This document shows positions 53,093 to 61,757 of a DNA stretch of 64,000 bases, in pieces. The translations under genes and the position numbers were made by a program. The first letter of the stretch is position 1. Every line of letters starts with the position of its first letter. Source of the DNA: Lachnoclostridium sp. (GTDB lineage Bacteria > Bacillota > Clostridia > Lachnospirales > Lachnospiraceae). Below the pieces are notes generated by a model. The model was not told where the DNA came from. It worked only from the letters and a program-made list of their open reading frames with translations, and made no database searches. Location of the stretch: assembly GCA_023664665.1 (NCBI GenBank), contig JAMPEY010000011.1, positions 1 to 64,000 on the forward strand, in the 5' to 3' direction.

Positions 53093-53452
53093 CTAATTGG
53101 GAACATCAAGGGTTAAGGGATCCAAAGTTCTGCCATCATCCTCACTGCTTATCGTAAAAAAACCTTCCACTCTTGAAATTCTTGAGCTGCATTTATACCC
53201 TACCTCGCCATATGTCCGTTGCTCGCAGCCACCTGTGACTGTTGTATATTCTTTATCGTTATTGTAATATACATTCATTACTATTGTAGCATCAATGTTA
53301 TTATCTGCGGATACTGTTGCATATGCAAAAACCCCATCCCTGCACCCTATTTCTGCGTATACTTTCGTACTTCCGACATAAGTTGTTTCTGCCGTATTAG
53401 GCGGTACTTGAGGTTTTCCTTTTTCTGTAGGCTTCATATTTTTTTCATCCAT
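53093..53452 (-). CDS. DUF6147-like protein without signal peptide (paralogue B)
   Basis: A 119-residue paralogue of the neighbouring gene (TTYVGSTKVYAEIGCRDG, YYNNDKEYTTVTGGCEQRTYGEV, ISRVEGFFTISSEDDG), but its N-terminus is a short charged, Pro-rich stretch without hydrophobic core. Either it acts in the cytoplasm or has lost its export signal. AAAGGAGG precedes the ATG at 53452, 14 bp after the lipoprotein stop. Confidence 0.6.
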   Translation of the reverse strand: MDEKNMKPTEKGKPQVPPNTAETTYVGSTKVYAEIGCRDGVFAYATVSADNNIDATIVMNVYYNNDKEYTTVTGGCEQRTYGEVGYKCSSRISRVEGFFTISSEDDGRTLDPLTLDVPN

Positions 53453-53466
53453 CTTTTGTCCTCCTT

Positions 53467-54204
53467 TTACACTAGCGGAGCCTCTATTACATACTTTACC
53501 GTTCCATCTTCGTTCAATATCAGGAAATAAGGATAGTTTGCCGAACATCCCCCAACCCGCAGATAATACATAAACACCGCCGGATTAGTTGTCACATTTT
53601 CCCATAAATCTTGATACCTATCACAGATTTCACTCAGCATAGGTTCGCTATTGTAATAACACATGTGAAATTCTGTGTCCTTTGTCAAGGGCAGGCTTAT
53701 AACCTCCTCCTTCTCATTCCGATGCTCGCAGTAAGGTCCGTCATCAATGGAATTCCCCCATGCGAGCCACCTCTCTGTCTCCCAGTTCCAGACAAATTCC
53801 ACAGGGTCTATATATATCTTGTCCGATTCCCCATTCCGGGAAAGATAAATGCCCTTGAAATAAAAAGCATAATCGTATTGATCAACTGAAAAATTAAAAT
53901 CTGTATTTTTCTTGGGTCCCAAAAACCAGATGCCCTCTTCCTCCGTTCCTGCTGCATCAGACTTTTCCCCATGCCCATCAGCTCCACTACTGCTTTCGGA
54001 AGCAGCCAACGCCGACTCCTTGGCTGCTTCCGCTTCATCCTCTTCGCCGGTTTTCTTGCGCTCGCTTTCCGCCGCATCGAGAACCGATTCCACCAGAAAA
54101 GTTTCGTCTCCTTTTAAGGAATCATCTTGTTTTTTCTGCCCTGCACAACCGCACATAAGACAGGCCGCCATGAGAACCACTACCACCAGAAATTCTTTTT
54201 TCAT
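53467..54204 (-). CDS. Lipoprotein, intact copy of the duplicated gene
   Basis: A 245-residue lipoprotein with a signal peptide and lipobox LMCGC at about residues 16-20, an acidic, Ser/Glu-rich linker (about 45-90) and a C-terminal alpha/beta domain with WNWETERWLAWGNSID and MYYLRVGGCSANYPYFLIL. Function unknown. It follows the amidase gene by 12 bp. A decayed copy lies at 58224-58713 on the same strand. Confidence 0.75.
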   Translation of the reverse strand: MKKEFLVVVVLMAACLMCGCAGQKKQDDSLKGDETFLVESVLDAAESERKKTGEEDEAEAAKESALAASESSSGADGHGEKSDAAGTEEEGIWFLGPKKNTDFNFSVDQYDYAFYFKGIYLSRNGESDKIYIDPVEFVWNWETERWLAWGNSIDDGPYCEHRNEKEEVISLPLTKDTEFHMCYYNSEPMLSEICDRYQDLWENVTTNPAVFMYYLRVGGCSANYPYFLILNEDGTVKYVIEAPLV

Positions 54205-54216
54205 AGATACGCTCCC

Positions 54217-55329
54217 CTAGTTAAATTGATAAAATTTGACATCCTCTGTGGTATAGGTATGATAAGCGGAATCCTTCTTTGTGTCTGAATGGTCTGAATA
54301 TTTTATGGTTCTGCCGTCACAATAAGTCACCATGGCAATGTGGCTTTTATTATTCCAACTCATAAGACACCCTGTACCCACAGCGGAAGATGGCACTTCT
54401 GAAATATAGCCCTTGTTTGAAAAATAAATCGTGATGCCGCCTTGGTCTGCATAATGCCCCGTGCGTTTCCAATTGTCTCCTGCTGTATGTAAATTTCCCC
54501 ATTCTGTTGCAGGATACCATTTTCCTGTTTTATCGGTGGGAATGCCTCCTGCATTAATACATTTTGACACGAAATTAGCACAATCACTTCCACCATTATT
54601 TTCATTAAACTCCGGTTCATCCGTTGCATGAAAAACCGCATATTCCACGGCATTCCCCGCCTTGTAACCGGAAATAGATGCCGCCCTGCTGATTGCGCTC
54701 TGTTTTTGTCGTTTTATTATCTGCCTTGCTGCTTCCATTCCGTCCTCATAAGCTGCAAGATCCTCAAATTTATCGTTTTTCTTTATTTTCTCCCAAGAAT
54801 ATTCCAATCCTTGATTCACTCCCCTATACAGTTGTATGGAAATATTTTCCCCTGCATATGTAATTTCTGCATGGTAGCGGAAATCCGTCCTGTATGGCTT
54901 TAAATAATATCCTTCCACCAAATTTTTATATGCATCCGCCACATTTCCTATGGCAGCCATTTCTGTAACGCTCTGTCCCGAAACATCATCGCAGACCGCC
55001 ATTAATCCTTGGTAATAGGGGCTTTCTTCATATGAGCTGATTAAAATCATATCCGCATAAACATTTACATCTGTTTCATACACCGCACCGGACACCTCTT
55101 CGTTTTCAAATTCAAACTCCCATTTTTCAAAAGTATATACACCGTCATAATAGGATTTTTGTACTTCCATGATCTCCTTGCAGATGCTCTCTTTCAGTTC
55201 TTCCTTCATCTGCAAATCCGCTTTTCTCCCGCTAAATTCCATTGCTGCCACTCTAAGCCCGCTTCCCAGCATCGCTGCGGCCATTAAAACTGCCATTCCC
55301 CTTTTTAATTTAGTTTTTAAAATTTTCAT
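54217..55329 (-). CDS. Secreted Amidase_6-domain protein
   Basis: A 370-residue exported protein with a signal peptide (about 1-30) and a C-terminal Amidase_6 domain (about 235-370). The catalytic cysteine lies in GGSDCANFVSKCINAGG and the histidine in SHIAMVTYCDG, the Cys/His pair of the NlpC-like papain fold. Such domains cleave amide bonds, possibly in peptidoglycan. The central region (about 40-220) is unrecognised. AAAGGG precedes the ATG at 55329, 39 bp after the agrB stop, so it is likely regulated with agr. Confidence 0.85.
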   Translation of the reverse strand: MKILKTKLKRGMAVLMAAAMLGSGLRVAAMEFSGRKADLQMKEELKESICKEIMEVQKSYYDGVYTFEKWEFEFENEEVSGAVYETDVNVYADMILISSYEESPYYQGLMAVCDDVSGQSVTEMAAIGNVADAYKNLVEGYYLKPYRTDFRYHAEITYAGENISIQLYRGVNQGLEYSWEKIKKNDKFEDLAAYEDGMEAARQIIKRQKQSAISRAASISGYKAGNAVEYAVFHATDEPEFNENNGGSDCANFVSKCINAGGIPTDKTGKWYPATEWGNLHTAGDNWKRTGHYADQGGITIYFSNKGYISEVPSSAVGTGCLMSWNNKSHIAMVTYCDGRTIKYSDHSDTKKDSAYHTYTTEDVKFYQFN

Positions 55330-55368
55330 CTCGCACCCTTTCTTCATCACACTTTTTCTTCTGTACTG

Positions 55369-55965
55369 TTATAGTCCTCTTTCTTTGAAACAATATTCTT
55401 TATACATCTGTAGGTTGAATTTGCCCGCCACCAAAGAGATTCCGACAATAAAAAAATCTATCGTTATCACAGTAATTAATTCTCTCAATCTGAAAAATAC
55501 GGCGGCTACAAATAATGTTCCTTCCAACAACAAAAGTAGTCGGGTTCGTTTTTTGTAAACTCTGTACTCCGTTAAATCCAGACACTTATTGTGATTTTCC
55601 ACCGGTGCCATAAAAAATATGATTACAAAGGCAACTGCTGTAACTGATATATAACCGGCTTCTGTCCACGGGAATTTTACAAAACAAAGGATTGATAGCA
55701 ACAATAACAATGATGAGAATAACAAGCAATGACCTTTTGTTTTTGCATGAAATCCCCCCGCATTCTTCCTTAATGGATATATCAACAGCCACAATAAAAA
55801 ACTACCTAAGAAAAAATCAAGACAATACCCGAGCATCAAGGTAATTGCCATTCCAAGCAGACTGCTCCCCAAATTTTCCAGACCATATTCCACAATCTCC
55901 GCTTCATCCGGCGAAATTATCTCATCCATCAGGAGCATTTCTACTATGACTTTTTTAACCCTCAA
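55369..55965 (-). CDS. agrB: AgrB-type peptide processing membrane protease
   Basis: AgrB cleaves the AgrD precursor and closes the thiolactone ring during export. The 198-residue protein has the family core YGLENLGSSLLGMAITLMLG, the catalytic histidine in RKNAGGFHAKTKGHCLLFS (the essential Cys follows in GHC), and five to six membrane helices. The start proposed is a TTG at 55965 that overlaps the agrD stop (TTGA), giving MRVKKVIVEMLL; the first ATG is at 55938. It lies downstream of agrD, the reverse of the usual agrB-agrD order. Confidence 0.88.
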   Translation of the reverse strand: MRVKKVIVEMLLMDEIISPDEAEIVEYGLENLGSSLLGMAITLMLGYCLDFFLGSFLLWLLIYPLRKNAGGFHAKTKGHCLLFSSLLLLLSILCFVKFPWTEAGYISVTAVAFVIIFFMAPVENHNKCLDLTEYRVYKKRTRLLLLLEGTLFVAAVFFRLRELITVITIDFFIVGISLVAGKFNLQMYKEYCFKERGL

Positions 55966-56114
55966 AATTTCCGCAATGCTTTGATCTGTTTGGGTTCTTG
56001 GGACTGGTAGCCCCAAAATGTACACGCAGTATTGGCTTCTATGCTTGCCGACTTTTTGGCAAGCCTAGCTATTGCCTGTTCAATACCTCTTTTTGCACAA
56101 TTCTTTACTTTCAT
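55962..56114 (-). CDS. agrD: AgrD-type autoinducer peptide precursor
   Basis: A 50-residue precursor with an amphipathic N-terminal helix (GIEQAIARLAKKSASI), the peptide region ANTACTFWGYQ with the ring cysteine at residue 31, and a charged C-terminal tail ending KALRKF. This is the pattern of clostridial cyclic lactone autoinducers (TIGR04223 type). The AIP ring probably starts at Cys31; the downstream cleavage point is uncertain. AAAGGAGG precedes the ATG at 56114. Confidence 0.9.
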   Translation of the reverse strand: MKVKNCAKRGIEQAIARLAKKSASIEANTACTFWGYQSQEPKQIKALRKF

Positions 56115-56139
56115 TGCATTCAGCCTCCTTTCAACAAAC

Positions 56140-56204
56140 ATCATACCACATAAAATCAAAATATGCCGTTTCTTGTAGTAAATGGGCTATGTCAATGTAG
56201 TAAC
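56140..56204 (-). promoter_or_regulatory. Probable AgrA-activated promoter of agrDB
   Basis: On the minus strand two 9-bp direct repeats, GTTACTACA (56204-56196) and TTTACTACA (56182-56174), are separated by exactly 13 bp, the standard layout of LytTR-family binding sites. A -10 TATGAT lies at 56145-56140, with a poor -35 (CGGCAT, 56168-56163) just 5 bp from the proximal repeat, as expected for an activator-dependent promoter. It lies between agrC and agrD. Confidence 0.65.
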
Positions 56205-56240
56205 TTAACCTTTTAATAAAAATATCAATACTTTCATTTT

Positions 56241-57494
56241 CTACATATAGAGCACTAGCATGACGCCAAATATGTTGTTTTCCGTATATATGTCCATTAT
56301 TCCATTATATTTTTCCACTATTTTTCTCACATTTGTCAGTCCAATGCCATGAAATCCTTTTTCACTCTTGGTTGTAAGCAGCTTTTGATGCCTCTTTTCC
56401 AATTTTCCCTGATAACTGTTTTCCACCTGAACTCGCAGAACACCCTGCTTTAATTCTATATTGACATCCAGTCTTTTTTCTTCTGTCTGTCTTGCTGCTT
56501 CAATACTGTTTTCCAGCAAATTCCCCAGAATCACATTAATGTCAAAAGAATGGTTCACAGACTCCGGGAGATGTACTTTCACATTCACTGTACACAGTTC
56601 TTCTTTTGCCCTGCGGAGCATATAATTCATTACACTGTCTATCTCAAGATTTCCGGAATACACGAATTCGTTTGAATTTTTTATGAAATCTTCCATGTCT
56701 CCTATATATTTTTCAATTGCTATGTTGTCGCCTTTAGCTGCCAATATCTTGAGTTCATTCATATGGTGTTTCATATCATGTTTCAGAGCATTTACTTTTT
56801 CCTCGCTCTGTAACATTATATTAAGTTGATTTGCATACCCCTGAATCTCCTGCCGCAGCATTTCATTCTCATATTGATGGGAAAGAGCCTCTGACAGCAT
56901 ATTATACAAATAAAATATAAAGAAATTCATTAGGATAAGTCCGATGCTGACTGTCACAAACCCTGTCTTAGTACCGCTTTTTGTATAAAACATCACACAA
57001 ATCATCACAATACCGCATATCGGTACTAGCACCAGAGGTATATTCCTAATGTTTTGGGTTTTATGCCGAACACTAACAATTCTTTCCGTAACCACTTCAC
57101 AAATCAACAACAAAAAGATATGAATCACTTCATAGATTTGATTAAACCCCACACCGTCCTGATAATTTACAAAAGGCAGTATGGCAATTGTTTCACAACC
57201 AGTATCAATTATATACACCGAACAGACCACAAACAAAATCATCTTAACGGATCTTGTATATGTTAGAACAATCAACAACATTCCCAACAAACTACCGGCA
57301 ACATTCATCCATACTCTATGAAAAACCAAGTATGTCGCCGTATTGATTATGAAAAATCCTCCATATGCCACCATATGTATGATGTGTTTACCATAATGTG
57401 CGTTTTTATACCCATCTAAAAATGTATGAATAAATCTACTGATAAGATAGATTCTAAACAAGTTCGTTATAGCACATACTATAATATCTGTCAT
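56241..57494 (-). CDS. agrC: AgrC-type sensor histidine kinase
   Basis: Membrane receptor for the cyclic peptide. The 417-residue protein has six to seven N-terminal helices (1-200), a dimerisation helix with the phospho-acceptor His in NALKHDMKHHMNELKIL, and a GHKL ATPase domain with LGNLLENSIEAARQ (N box) and GFHGIGLTNVRKIV (G box). It overlaps the agrA stop by 4 bp, so the two are translationally coupled. Confidence 0.93.
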   Translation of the reverse strand: MTDIIVCAITNLFRIYLISRFIHTFLDGYKNAHYGKHIIHMVAYGGFFIINTATYLVFHRVWMNVAGSLLGMLLIVLTYTRSVKMILFVVCSVYIIDTGCETIAILPFVNYQDGVGFNQIYEVIHIFLLLICEVVTERIVSVRHKTQNIRNIPLVLVPICGIVMICVMFYTKSGTKTGFVTVSIGLILMNFFIFYLYNMLSEALSHQYENEMLRQEIQGYANQLNIMLQSEEKVNALKHDMKHHMNELKILAAKGDNIAIEKYIGDMEDFIKNSNEFVYSGNLEIDSVMNYMLRRAKEELCTVNVKVHLPESVNHSFDINVILGNLLENSIEAARQTEEKRLDVNIELKQGVLRVQVENSYQGKLEKRHQKLLTTKSEKGFHGIGLTNVRKIVEKYNGIMDIYTENNIFGVMLVLYM

Positions 57495-58198
57495 TCTTGT
57501 CCCCTTAACAATTTTTCCCTTACTTGTTTTCGATATGCCTTGCTGATAGTTAATGAGGTTCCATTGTCCATCTCCGCCACATCATAGGCATATCTGATGA
57601 CATGTGCCGTATTTATCACATAAGAGCGGTGAATCGAAAGGAATTCTTTTGGCAACTTTTTCTCAAGTTCTCTAATTTTTCCGTAAAATTCCTTTTCTGC
57701 ATCCGCCATTACTATTTTTATTTTTCGATTTTCACTTTCAAAATATAGGATATCATTATAAGAAATGTAAAAATAATCTTTGCCAATTTGAAATTCAAAT
57801 TTTTCCGAATATCTCTTCAATAACTTTACTGCTAATTCTAACGAACTCTCTATCTGCTCTATCGTAATCGGCTTTATCAGAAAATCCAAAGGCTGGGTTT
57901 TAAACAATTTCTGTGCATAGGAAGATTTACCGGATATGTAAATAATCTGCATCTCTCTATTTTCCATTTTGTTACGGATAAATTCCCCCACATCTATTCC
58001 TGTCAGTTCAAACAATTCTATATCAAGGAACAAAATATCAAGGTTCTCTCCTTGCTCCAGATACTTACACAGTTCTTCGCCTGTGTACCATATTTGAATA
58101 CTTATTTGCAATTTATTCTTATTTGCATACAATAATACCATCTTCTCAAGAGCGGCACATGTATTCTTTCCGTCATCACAAATTCCTATATGATACAT
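57491..58198 (-). CDS. agrA: AgrA-type LytTR response regulator
   Basis: A 235-residue response regulator. The receiver domain begins HIGICDDGKNTC with the acidic pair DD, has the phospho-acceptor Asp in ILFLDIELFEL (about 57) and the conserved Lys in DFLIKPI. The C-terminal LytTR DNA-binding domain is complete (ISYNDILYFESENRKIKI, LSIHRSYVINTAHV). GAGGGG precedes the ATG. It is first in the minus-strand order agrA-agrC-agrD-agrB; the decayed lipoprotein copy lies directly upstream. Confidence 0.95.
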   Translation of the reverse strand: MYHIGICDDGKNTCAALEKMVLLYANKNKLQISIQIWYTGEELCKYLEQGENLDILFLDIELFELTGIDVGEFIRNKMENREMQIIYISGKSSYAQKLFKTQPLDFLIKPITIEQIESSLELAVKLLKRYSEKFEFQIGKDYFYISYNDILYFESENRKIKIVMADAEKEFYGKIRELEKKLPKEFLSIHRSYVINTAHVIRYAYDVAEMDNGTSLTISKAYRKQVREKLLRGQE

Positions 58199-58223
58199 AT
58201 GATACCCCTCAATCTTTGTCCTT

Positions 58224-58713
58224 TTACACTAGCGGAGCCTCTATTACATACTTTACCGTTCCATCTTCGTTCAATATCAGAAAATAAGGATAGTTTGCCG
58301 AACATCCCCAACCCGCAGATAATACATGAACACCGCCGGATTAGTTGTCACATTTTCCCATAAATCTTGATATCTGTCACAAATTTCACTCAGCATAGGT
58401 TCGTCATTGTAATAACACATGTGATCGACTGAAAAATCAAAATCTGTATTTTTCTTGGGTCCCAAAAATCAGATGCCCTCTTCCTCCGTTCCTGCTACAT
58501 CAGGTTTTTCCTCATGCTCATCAGCTCCACTACTGCTTCCGATTCATCTTCTTCATCTGTTTTCTCGCGCTCGCTTTCCGTCGTATCGAGAACCGATTCC
58601 ACCAAAAAAGTTTCGTCTCCTTTTAAGGAATTATCCTGTTTTTCCTGCCCTCCACACCCGCACATAAGACAGGCTGCCATGAGAACCGTTGACGCCAGAA
58701 ATGCTTTTTTCAT
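58224..58713 (-). pseudogene. Decayed copy of the lipoprotein at 53467-54204
   Basis: The sequence matches the intact lipoprotein gene from its signal peptide (MKKAFLASTVLMAACLMCGC) to its stop codon, with high nucleotide identity at both ends. It has two internal deletions (one removing the stretch after the SVDQ region, one in the acidic linker), in-frame stops, and loss of one C in a run of C's near 58310. It cannot encode a working protein. The homology ends about 25 bp upstream of agrA, so the agr block sits between two direct repeats of this gene. Confidence 0.9.
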
Positions 58714-58883
58714 AGACACGCTCCCATAATATTGTTTAAGTATTAGACTACATTAATATGTTGTTTTTGTCAATCATTATTTCGTTGTCCGTAAAAAACC
58801 ATTACCGAGCTTTCCAAAGGGAATTTGTCTATTTCACAGAATATACACAATCCGTTACGATTGCATGATGCTGCTAACCATAA

Positions 58884-59957
58884 CTACTCCCTCCCCTTAA
58901 AACCATGCATCCCGTCCAACAATTCATCTTTTGCATCCCAATCCTTCGGCGGAGTATCTGTCAGTCTCCGGAACACATCATCCACAAAACCTTCCACCCA
59001 CGGGAAAGGATTAAACATACCCTCAAGCTCCCACTCGTAAACCGGATCAATGGACATATTGCTGCCGTTTACGGAAGAATATTTTGTATTCCCGGCAGGC
59101 TCGTGAAAATCGGCAGCCGCATAGCGGACTGCCCCATGGATATCATAGTCATAAGCAAAACCGATAAACTGCGCCTGAATATTTTCCGTCAGTTTTAATC
59201 CGGCGCATACATTTATTTTCGCTCTTTCGCCAATACCAAACTCCGTCAAATCCGCTTCATAGACATAGGAATACAGATACAGCTCGTCCGAACCGGTGCG
59301 GTAATGCTCAAAAGCAAGATCCGACACGGCAGCCGTATACTGCGCATCCGCATAATCCTCAATCAATCTGCTGCAGGCTTCCCAATCCTGCACGGTCTGC
59401 TCCGTTTCCTCCTCCTTGTCCTGTATCAGGCAGGCCATATGACATAAACCGTCCCCCGACAACACAAAATTGGCGGACTGTTCGCCCTCCTCCAAATATC
59501 CCAAGGTCCATGTATCCGGCGTTGCGAAACTATACTGCGGCCATTCCACACCGCTGTTTCTGTCCTTTTTGATATATCCGATCTGCCCTATCCGCAGAAG
59601 CGTTCCGGGATAAATGAGATTGGGGTCTTCAATTATCTCCTGATTGGCATCCACAATCTCCACATACCTGCTGCCGTCTCCCCAGAATCTCTCCGCAATC
59701 GCCCACAGACAGTCACCGGGAACCACCTCATAGGAAGCGGAATCCTCTTCCAACGCTATATATGCATTTGCATTAGACATAGTAATATCATGGACAATAG
59801 GGTATGTTTCCCTTGCCGCCTGTACAGTCAGACAAAAGCTTCCGGAAAAAAACAGCAAAGCGCATATTGGCAACAGACCATGACAGATTACCCATATGAT
59901 GCTGCTTACCGGCAGCTTCAAAATCCCTGTCTTTATCTTTCGTCCCAATAACCCCAT
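58884..59957 (-). CDS. Exported LysM-domain protein
   Basis: A 357-residue protein with an N-terminal membrane segment or signal (about 17-45), a LysM domain (about 70-120: SYEVVPGDCLWAIAERFWGD, then DPNLIYPGTLLRIG) that binds peptidoglycan, and a C-terminal region of about 230 residues with no recognised family. GGAGG precedes the ATG at 59957. Its start overlaps the upstream DUF3298-like gene by 25 bp, indicating coupled translation and a shared role at the envelope. Confidence 0.85.
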   Translation of the reverse strand: MGLLGRKIKTGILKLPVSSIIWVICHGLLPICALLFFSGSFCLTVQAARETYPIVHDITMSNANAYIALEEDSASYEVVPGDCLWAIAERFWGDGSRYVEIVDANQEIIEDPNLIYPGTLLRIGQIGYIKKDRNSGVEWPQYSFATPDTWTLGYLEEGEQSANFVLSGDGLCHMACLIQDKEEETEQTVQDWEACSRLIEDYADAQYTAAVSDLAFEHYRTGSDELYLYSYVYEADLTEFGIGERAKINVCAGLKLTENIQAQFIGFAYDYDIHGAVRYAAADFHEPAGNTKYSSVNGSNMSIDPVYEWELEGMFNPFPWVEGFVDDVFRRLTDTPPKDWDAKDELLDGMHGFKGRE

Positions 59958-60898
59958 ACGCTTGCCTCCTCTCCCAGCCACAGGTTGGACTGTTTATTCT
60001 TACAGGGAAGCACCTCTCCCGCCATCTCTGATTTTTCATATTTCTCCCAAAAACCACTATCCGTTTGATAGGGCTCTAACTTGTCCGCCTCTATTTTGAT
60101 GTTGTAAGTGCTGTTCTCCGGCGGCGCCTGTGTCAAGCCTGCAAGCAGCGGGTCAAGGGAAATGCCGATTACAAAATCCTTTTCCTCGGTCAGATAAAAA
60201 TAAGGACGAAATTCGTAAAGCTCATTCAGTTCCTCATCTTCCTTATGAAACCAATCCAAAAGAATTTCCACGGTTTCTTCGTCCTCTGTAAACGCCCCTT
60301 CATATTCCGCATTCATGCTCTGCATCCATAATGTGATAAATCCTTCATCTATCCGGAACACATCGGAAAGCTCGTAGATTTCCCCTGTCATCAAATCAAC
60401 ATTTATAGCGCGCTCCGTATATTTGGTATGATATACCGGCTCTTTGGGGGCATAATATTCACAATAATGAACGCTTGCCAGATATTGGCTGTGATAATCG
60501 ATATCGCAGTTTACATCACTGCAGAATAGAGAATAATTTTCTTTTTGATAGGCAGCAATTTCTTTGTCGGGCCTGAGATGCCAAAAACGGGTTCTATCCA
60601 TTGCCATATCATACATTGCCGTGTTAATCTGCTCCTGCAGCTCTTCGTCAATGCCCTCGATTCTGGGATACTCTACCGTCACCACATCCCAATAGTCAAA
60701 ATGCTCCGAGTATTCCATAAAATACTGCTCTTTTTGTATGCGATAATCCTGATATCCCTGCTCTTCCTTTGAACCAAACGCCACATACAAAAACAACGCA
60801 AGGATGCCTGCCAACACAATCGCCGCCGGAATCAGCCCGAGCCAGATTTTTTTCTCCTGCATGTACTTTTTCTCTTCTATGCTTTCTTTCGTATCCAT
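59933..60898 (-). CDS. Membrane-anchored DUF3298/RsiV-like protein
   Basis: A 321-residue protein with a short cytoplasmic start, one membrane helix (about 18-40) and an extracytoplasmic region. The pattern IEGIDEELQEQINTAMYDM, then INVDLMTGEIYELSDVF and PYFYLTEEKDFVIGI fits DUF4163/DUF3298 domains, as in anti-sigma factor RsiV, where the domain binds lysozyme. No sigma factor gene is adjacent, so regulation of one is not supported. GGAGG precedes the ATG. Confidence 0.7.
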   Translation of the reverse strand: MDTKESIEEKKYMQEKKIWLGLIPAAIVLAGILALFLYVAFGSKEEQGYQDYRIQKEQYFMEYSEHFDYWDVVTVEYPRIEGIDEELQEQINTAMYDMAMDRTRFWHLRPDKEIAAYQKENYSLFCSDVNCDIDYHSQYLASVHYCEYYAPKEPVYHTKYTERAINVDLMTGEIYELSDVFRIDEGFITLWMQSMNAEYEGAFTEDEETVEILLDWFHKEDEELNELYEFRPYFYLTEEKDFVIGISLDPLLAGLTQAPPENSTYNIKIEADKLEPYQTDSGFWEKYEKSEMAGEVLPCKNKQSNLWLGEEASVWGYWDER

Positions 60899-60924
60899 CT
60901 TGTCCCTCCTCGTATCATAAAGAC

Positions 60925-60957
60925 AGTATACTCCTGCTTTGCATCATTTTTGCATCA
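60925..60957 (-). promoter_or_regulatory. Promoter region with 9-bp direct repeat
   Basis: On the minus strand a -10 TATACT (60930-60925) is preceded by two copies of TGATGCAAA (60957-60949 and 60946-60938) spaced 11 bp, covering the -35 position, which itself has no consensus. A regulator binding on one DNA face is likely. Confidence 0.5.
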
Positions 60958-61031
60958 AAATAAGGGATTTTTTATCACTTTTTGCATAAAAAAGAATATA
61001 GTAAAGAAAAGTGTCTTGATAGGAGAACTCC

Positions 61032-61664
61032 ATGCAGATTTTTTCCTCCCTGCTGTTTGGAGTCTCTGCCAGCTTGGATGCCTTGATTTTGGGCATTTCT
61101 TATGGAATCCGCAAAGTTCACATAAAGCTCTGGCAGAATCTTTTCATCAGCCTGATTACCTTGTCCGGCACCTGTCTTGCCATCGGATTCGGCAGATGGC
61201 AGGGCGTCCTGCTTCAAAATCTGTTGCCCGGTTTAAGCGGCGGCATTCCTCTGGAACGCTGCATCGGCAGTATGGTTTTGATGCTCTTCGGACTCTATTA
61301 TTTATTTAAATTTATGCTCTCCCTGCAAAAGAAATACCCAAAAATATCAACTTCAAAAGAATCCGCTGTAGATGCGGGCTCCGATTCCCAAGAGGGGGTA
61401 TATCCTCATTATTTATCTTTGAAGGCTTCCCTGCTTATGGGTCTTGCTCTCTCGGTAAATAATATGGGTATCGGATTGGGCGCCAGTATTGCAGGGCTTT
61501 CCCTGCTGCCCGCCGCCGTCAGTACCTTTCTCTTTTCCGCCGTATTTCTCGGGCTGGGAAATTGTCTGGGCAAAAGCCGGCTCTCGGACTTTCTGGGGCA
61601 GGCGGCTACACCCATATCCGGACTTTTGCTTCTGGGACTTGGGCTTTTTGAATGGTTTTTTTAA
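61032..61664 (+). CDS. MntP/YtaF-like membrane protein
   Basis: A 210-residue six-helix membrane protein of the MntP/YtaF family. The pattern FGVSASLDALILGISYGIR and, in the second half, LALSVNNMGIGLGASIAGL shows the two-fold repeat with acidic/Asn residues in the helices. MntP exports Mn(II); YtaF is a spore-associated relative. The Asp-to-Asn change in the second repeat favours the YtaF group. AGGAGA precedes the ATG. The sporulation gene next to it supports this. Confidence 0.8.
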   Translation: MQIFSSLLFGVSASLDALILGISYGIRKVHIKLWQNLFISLITLSGTCLAIGFGRWQGVLLQNLLPGLSGGIPLERCIGSMVLMLFGLYYLFKFMLSLQKKYPKISTSKESAVDAGSDSQEGVYPHYLSLKASLLMGLALSVNNMGIGLGASIAGLSLLPAAVSTFLFSAVFLGLGNCLGKSRLSDFLGQAATPISGLLLLGLGLFEWFF

Positions 61665-61757
61665 TACGCATAATTTCCTTTGACTGCGGACAGACTCATT
61701 AGAGACATAGAGTCGCCAAATGTCCCAAAATTGCACAAGGGAAAGGAAACAACAGCC

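Noticed and set aside
61032..61664. Riboswitch (yybP-ykoY type) upstream of the MntP/YtaF-like gene
   Set aside because: The leader is only about 70 bp, AT-rich and without the conserved internal loops.
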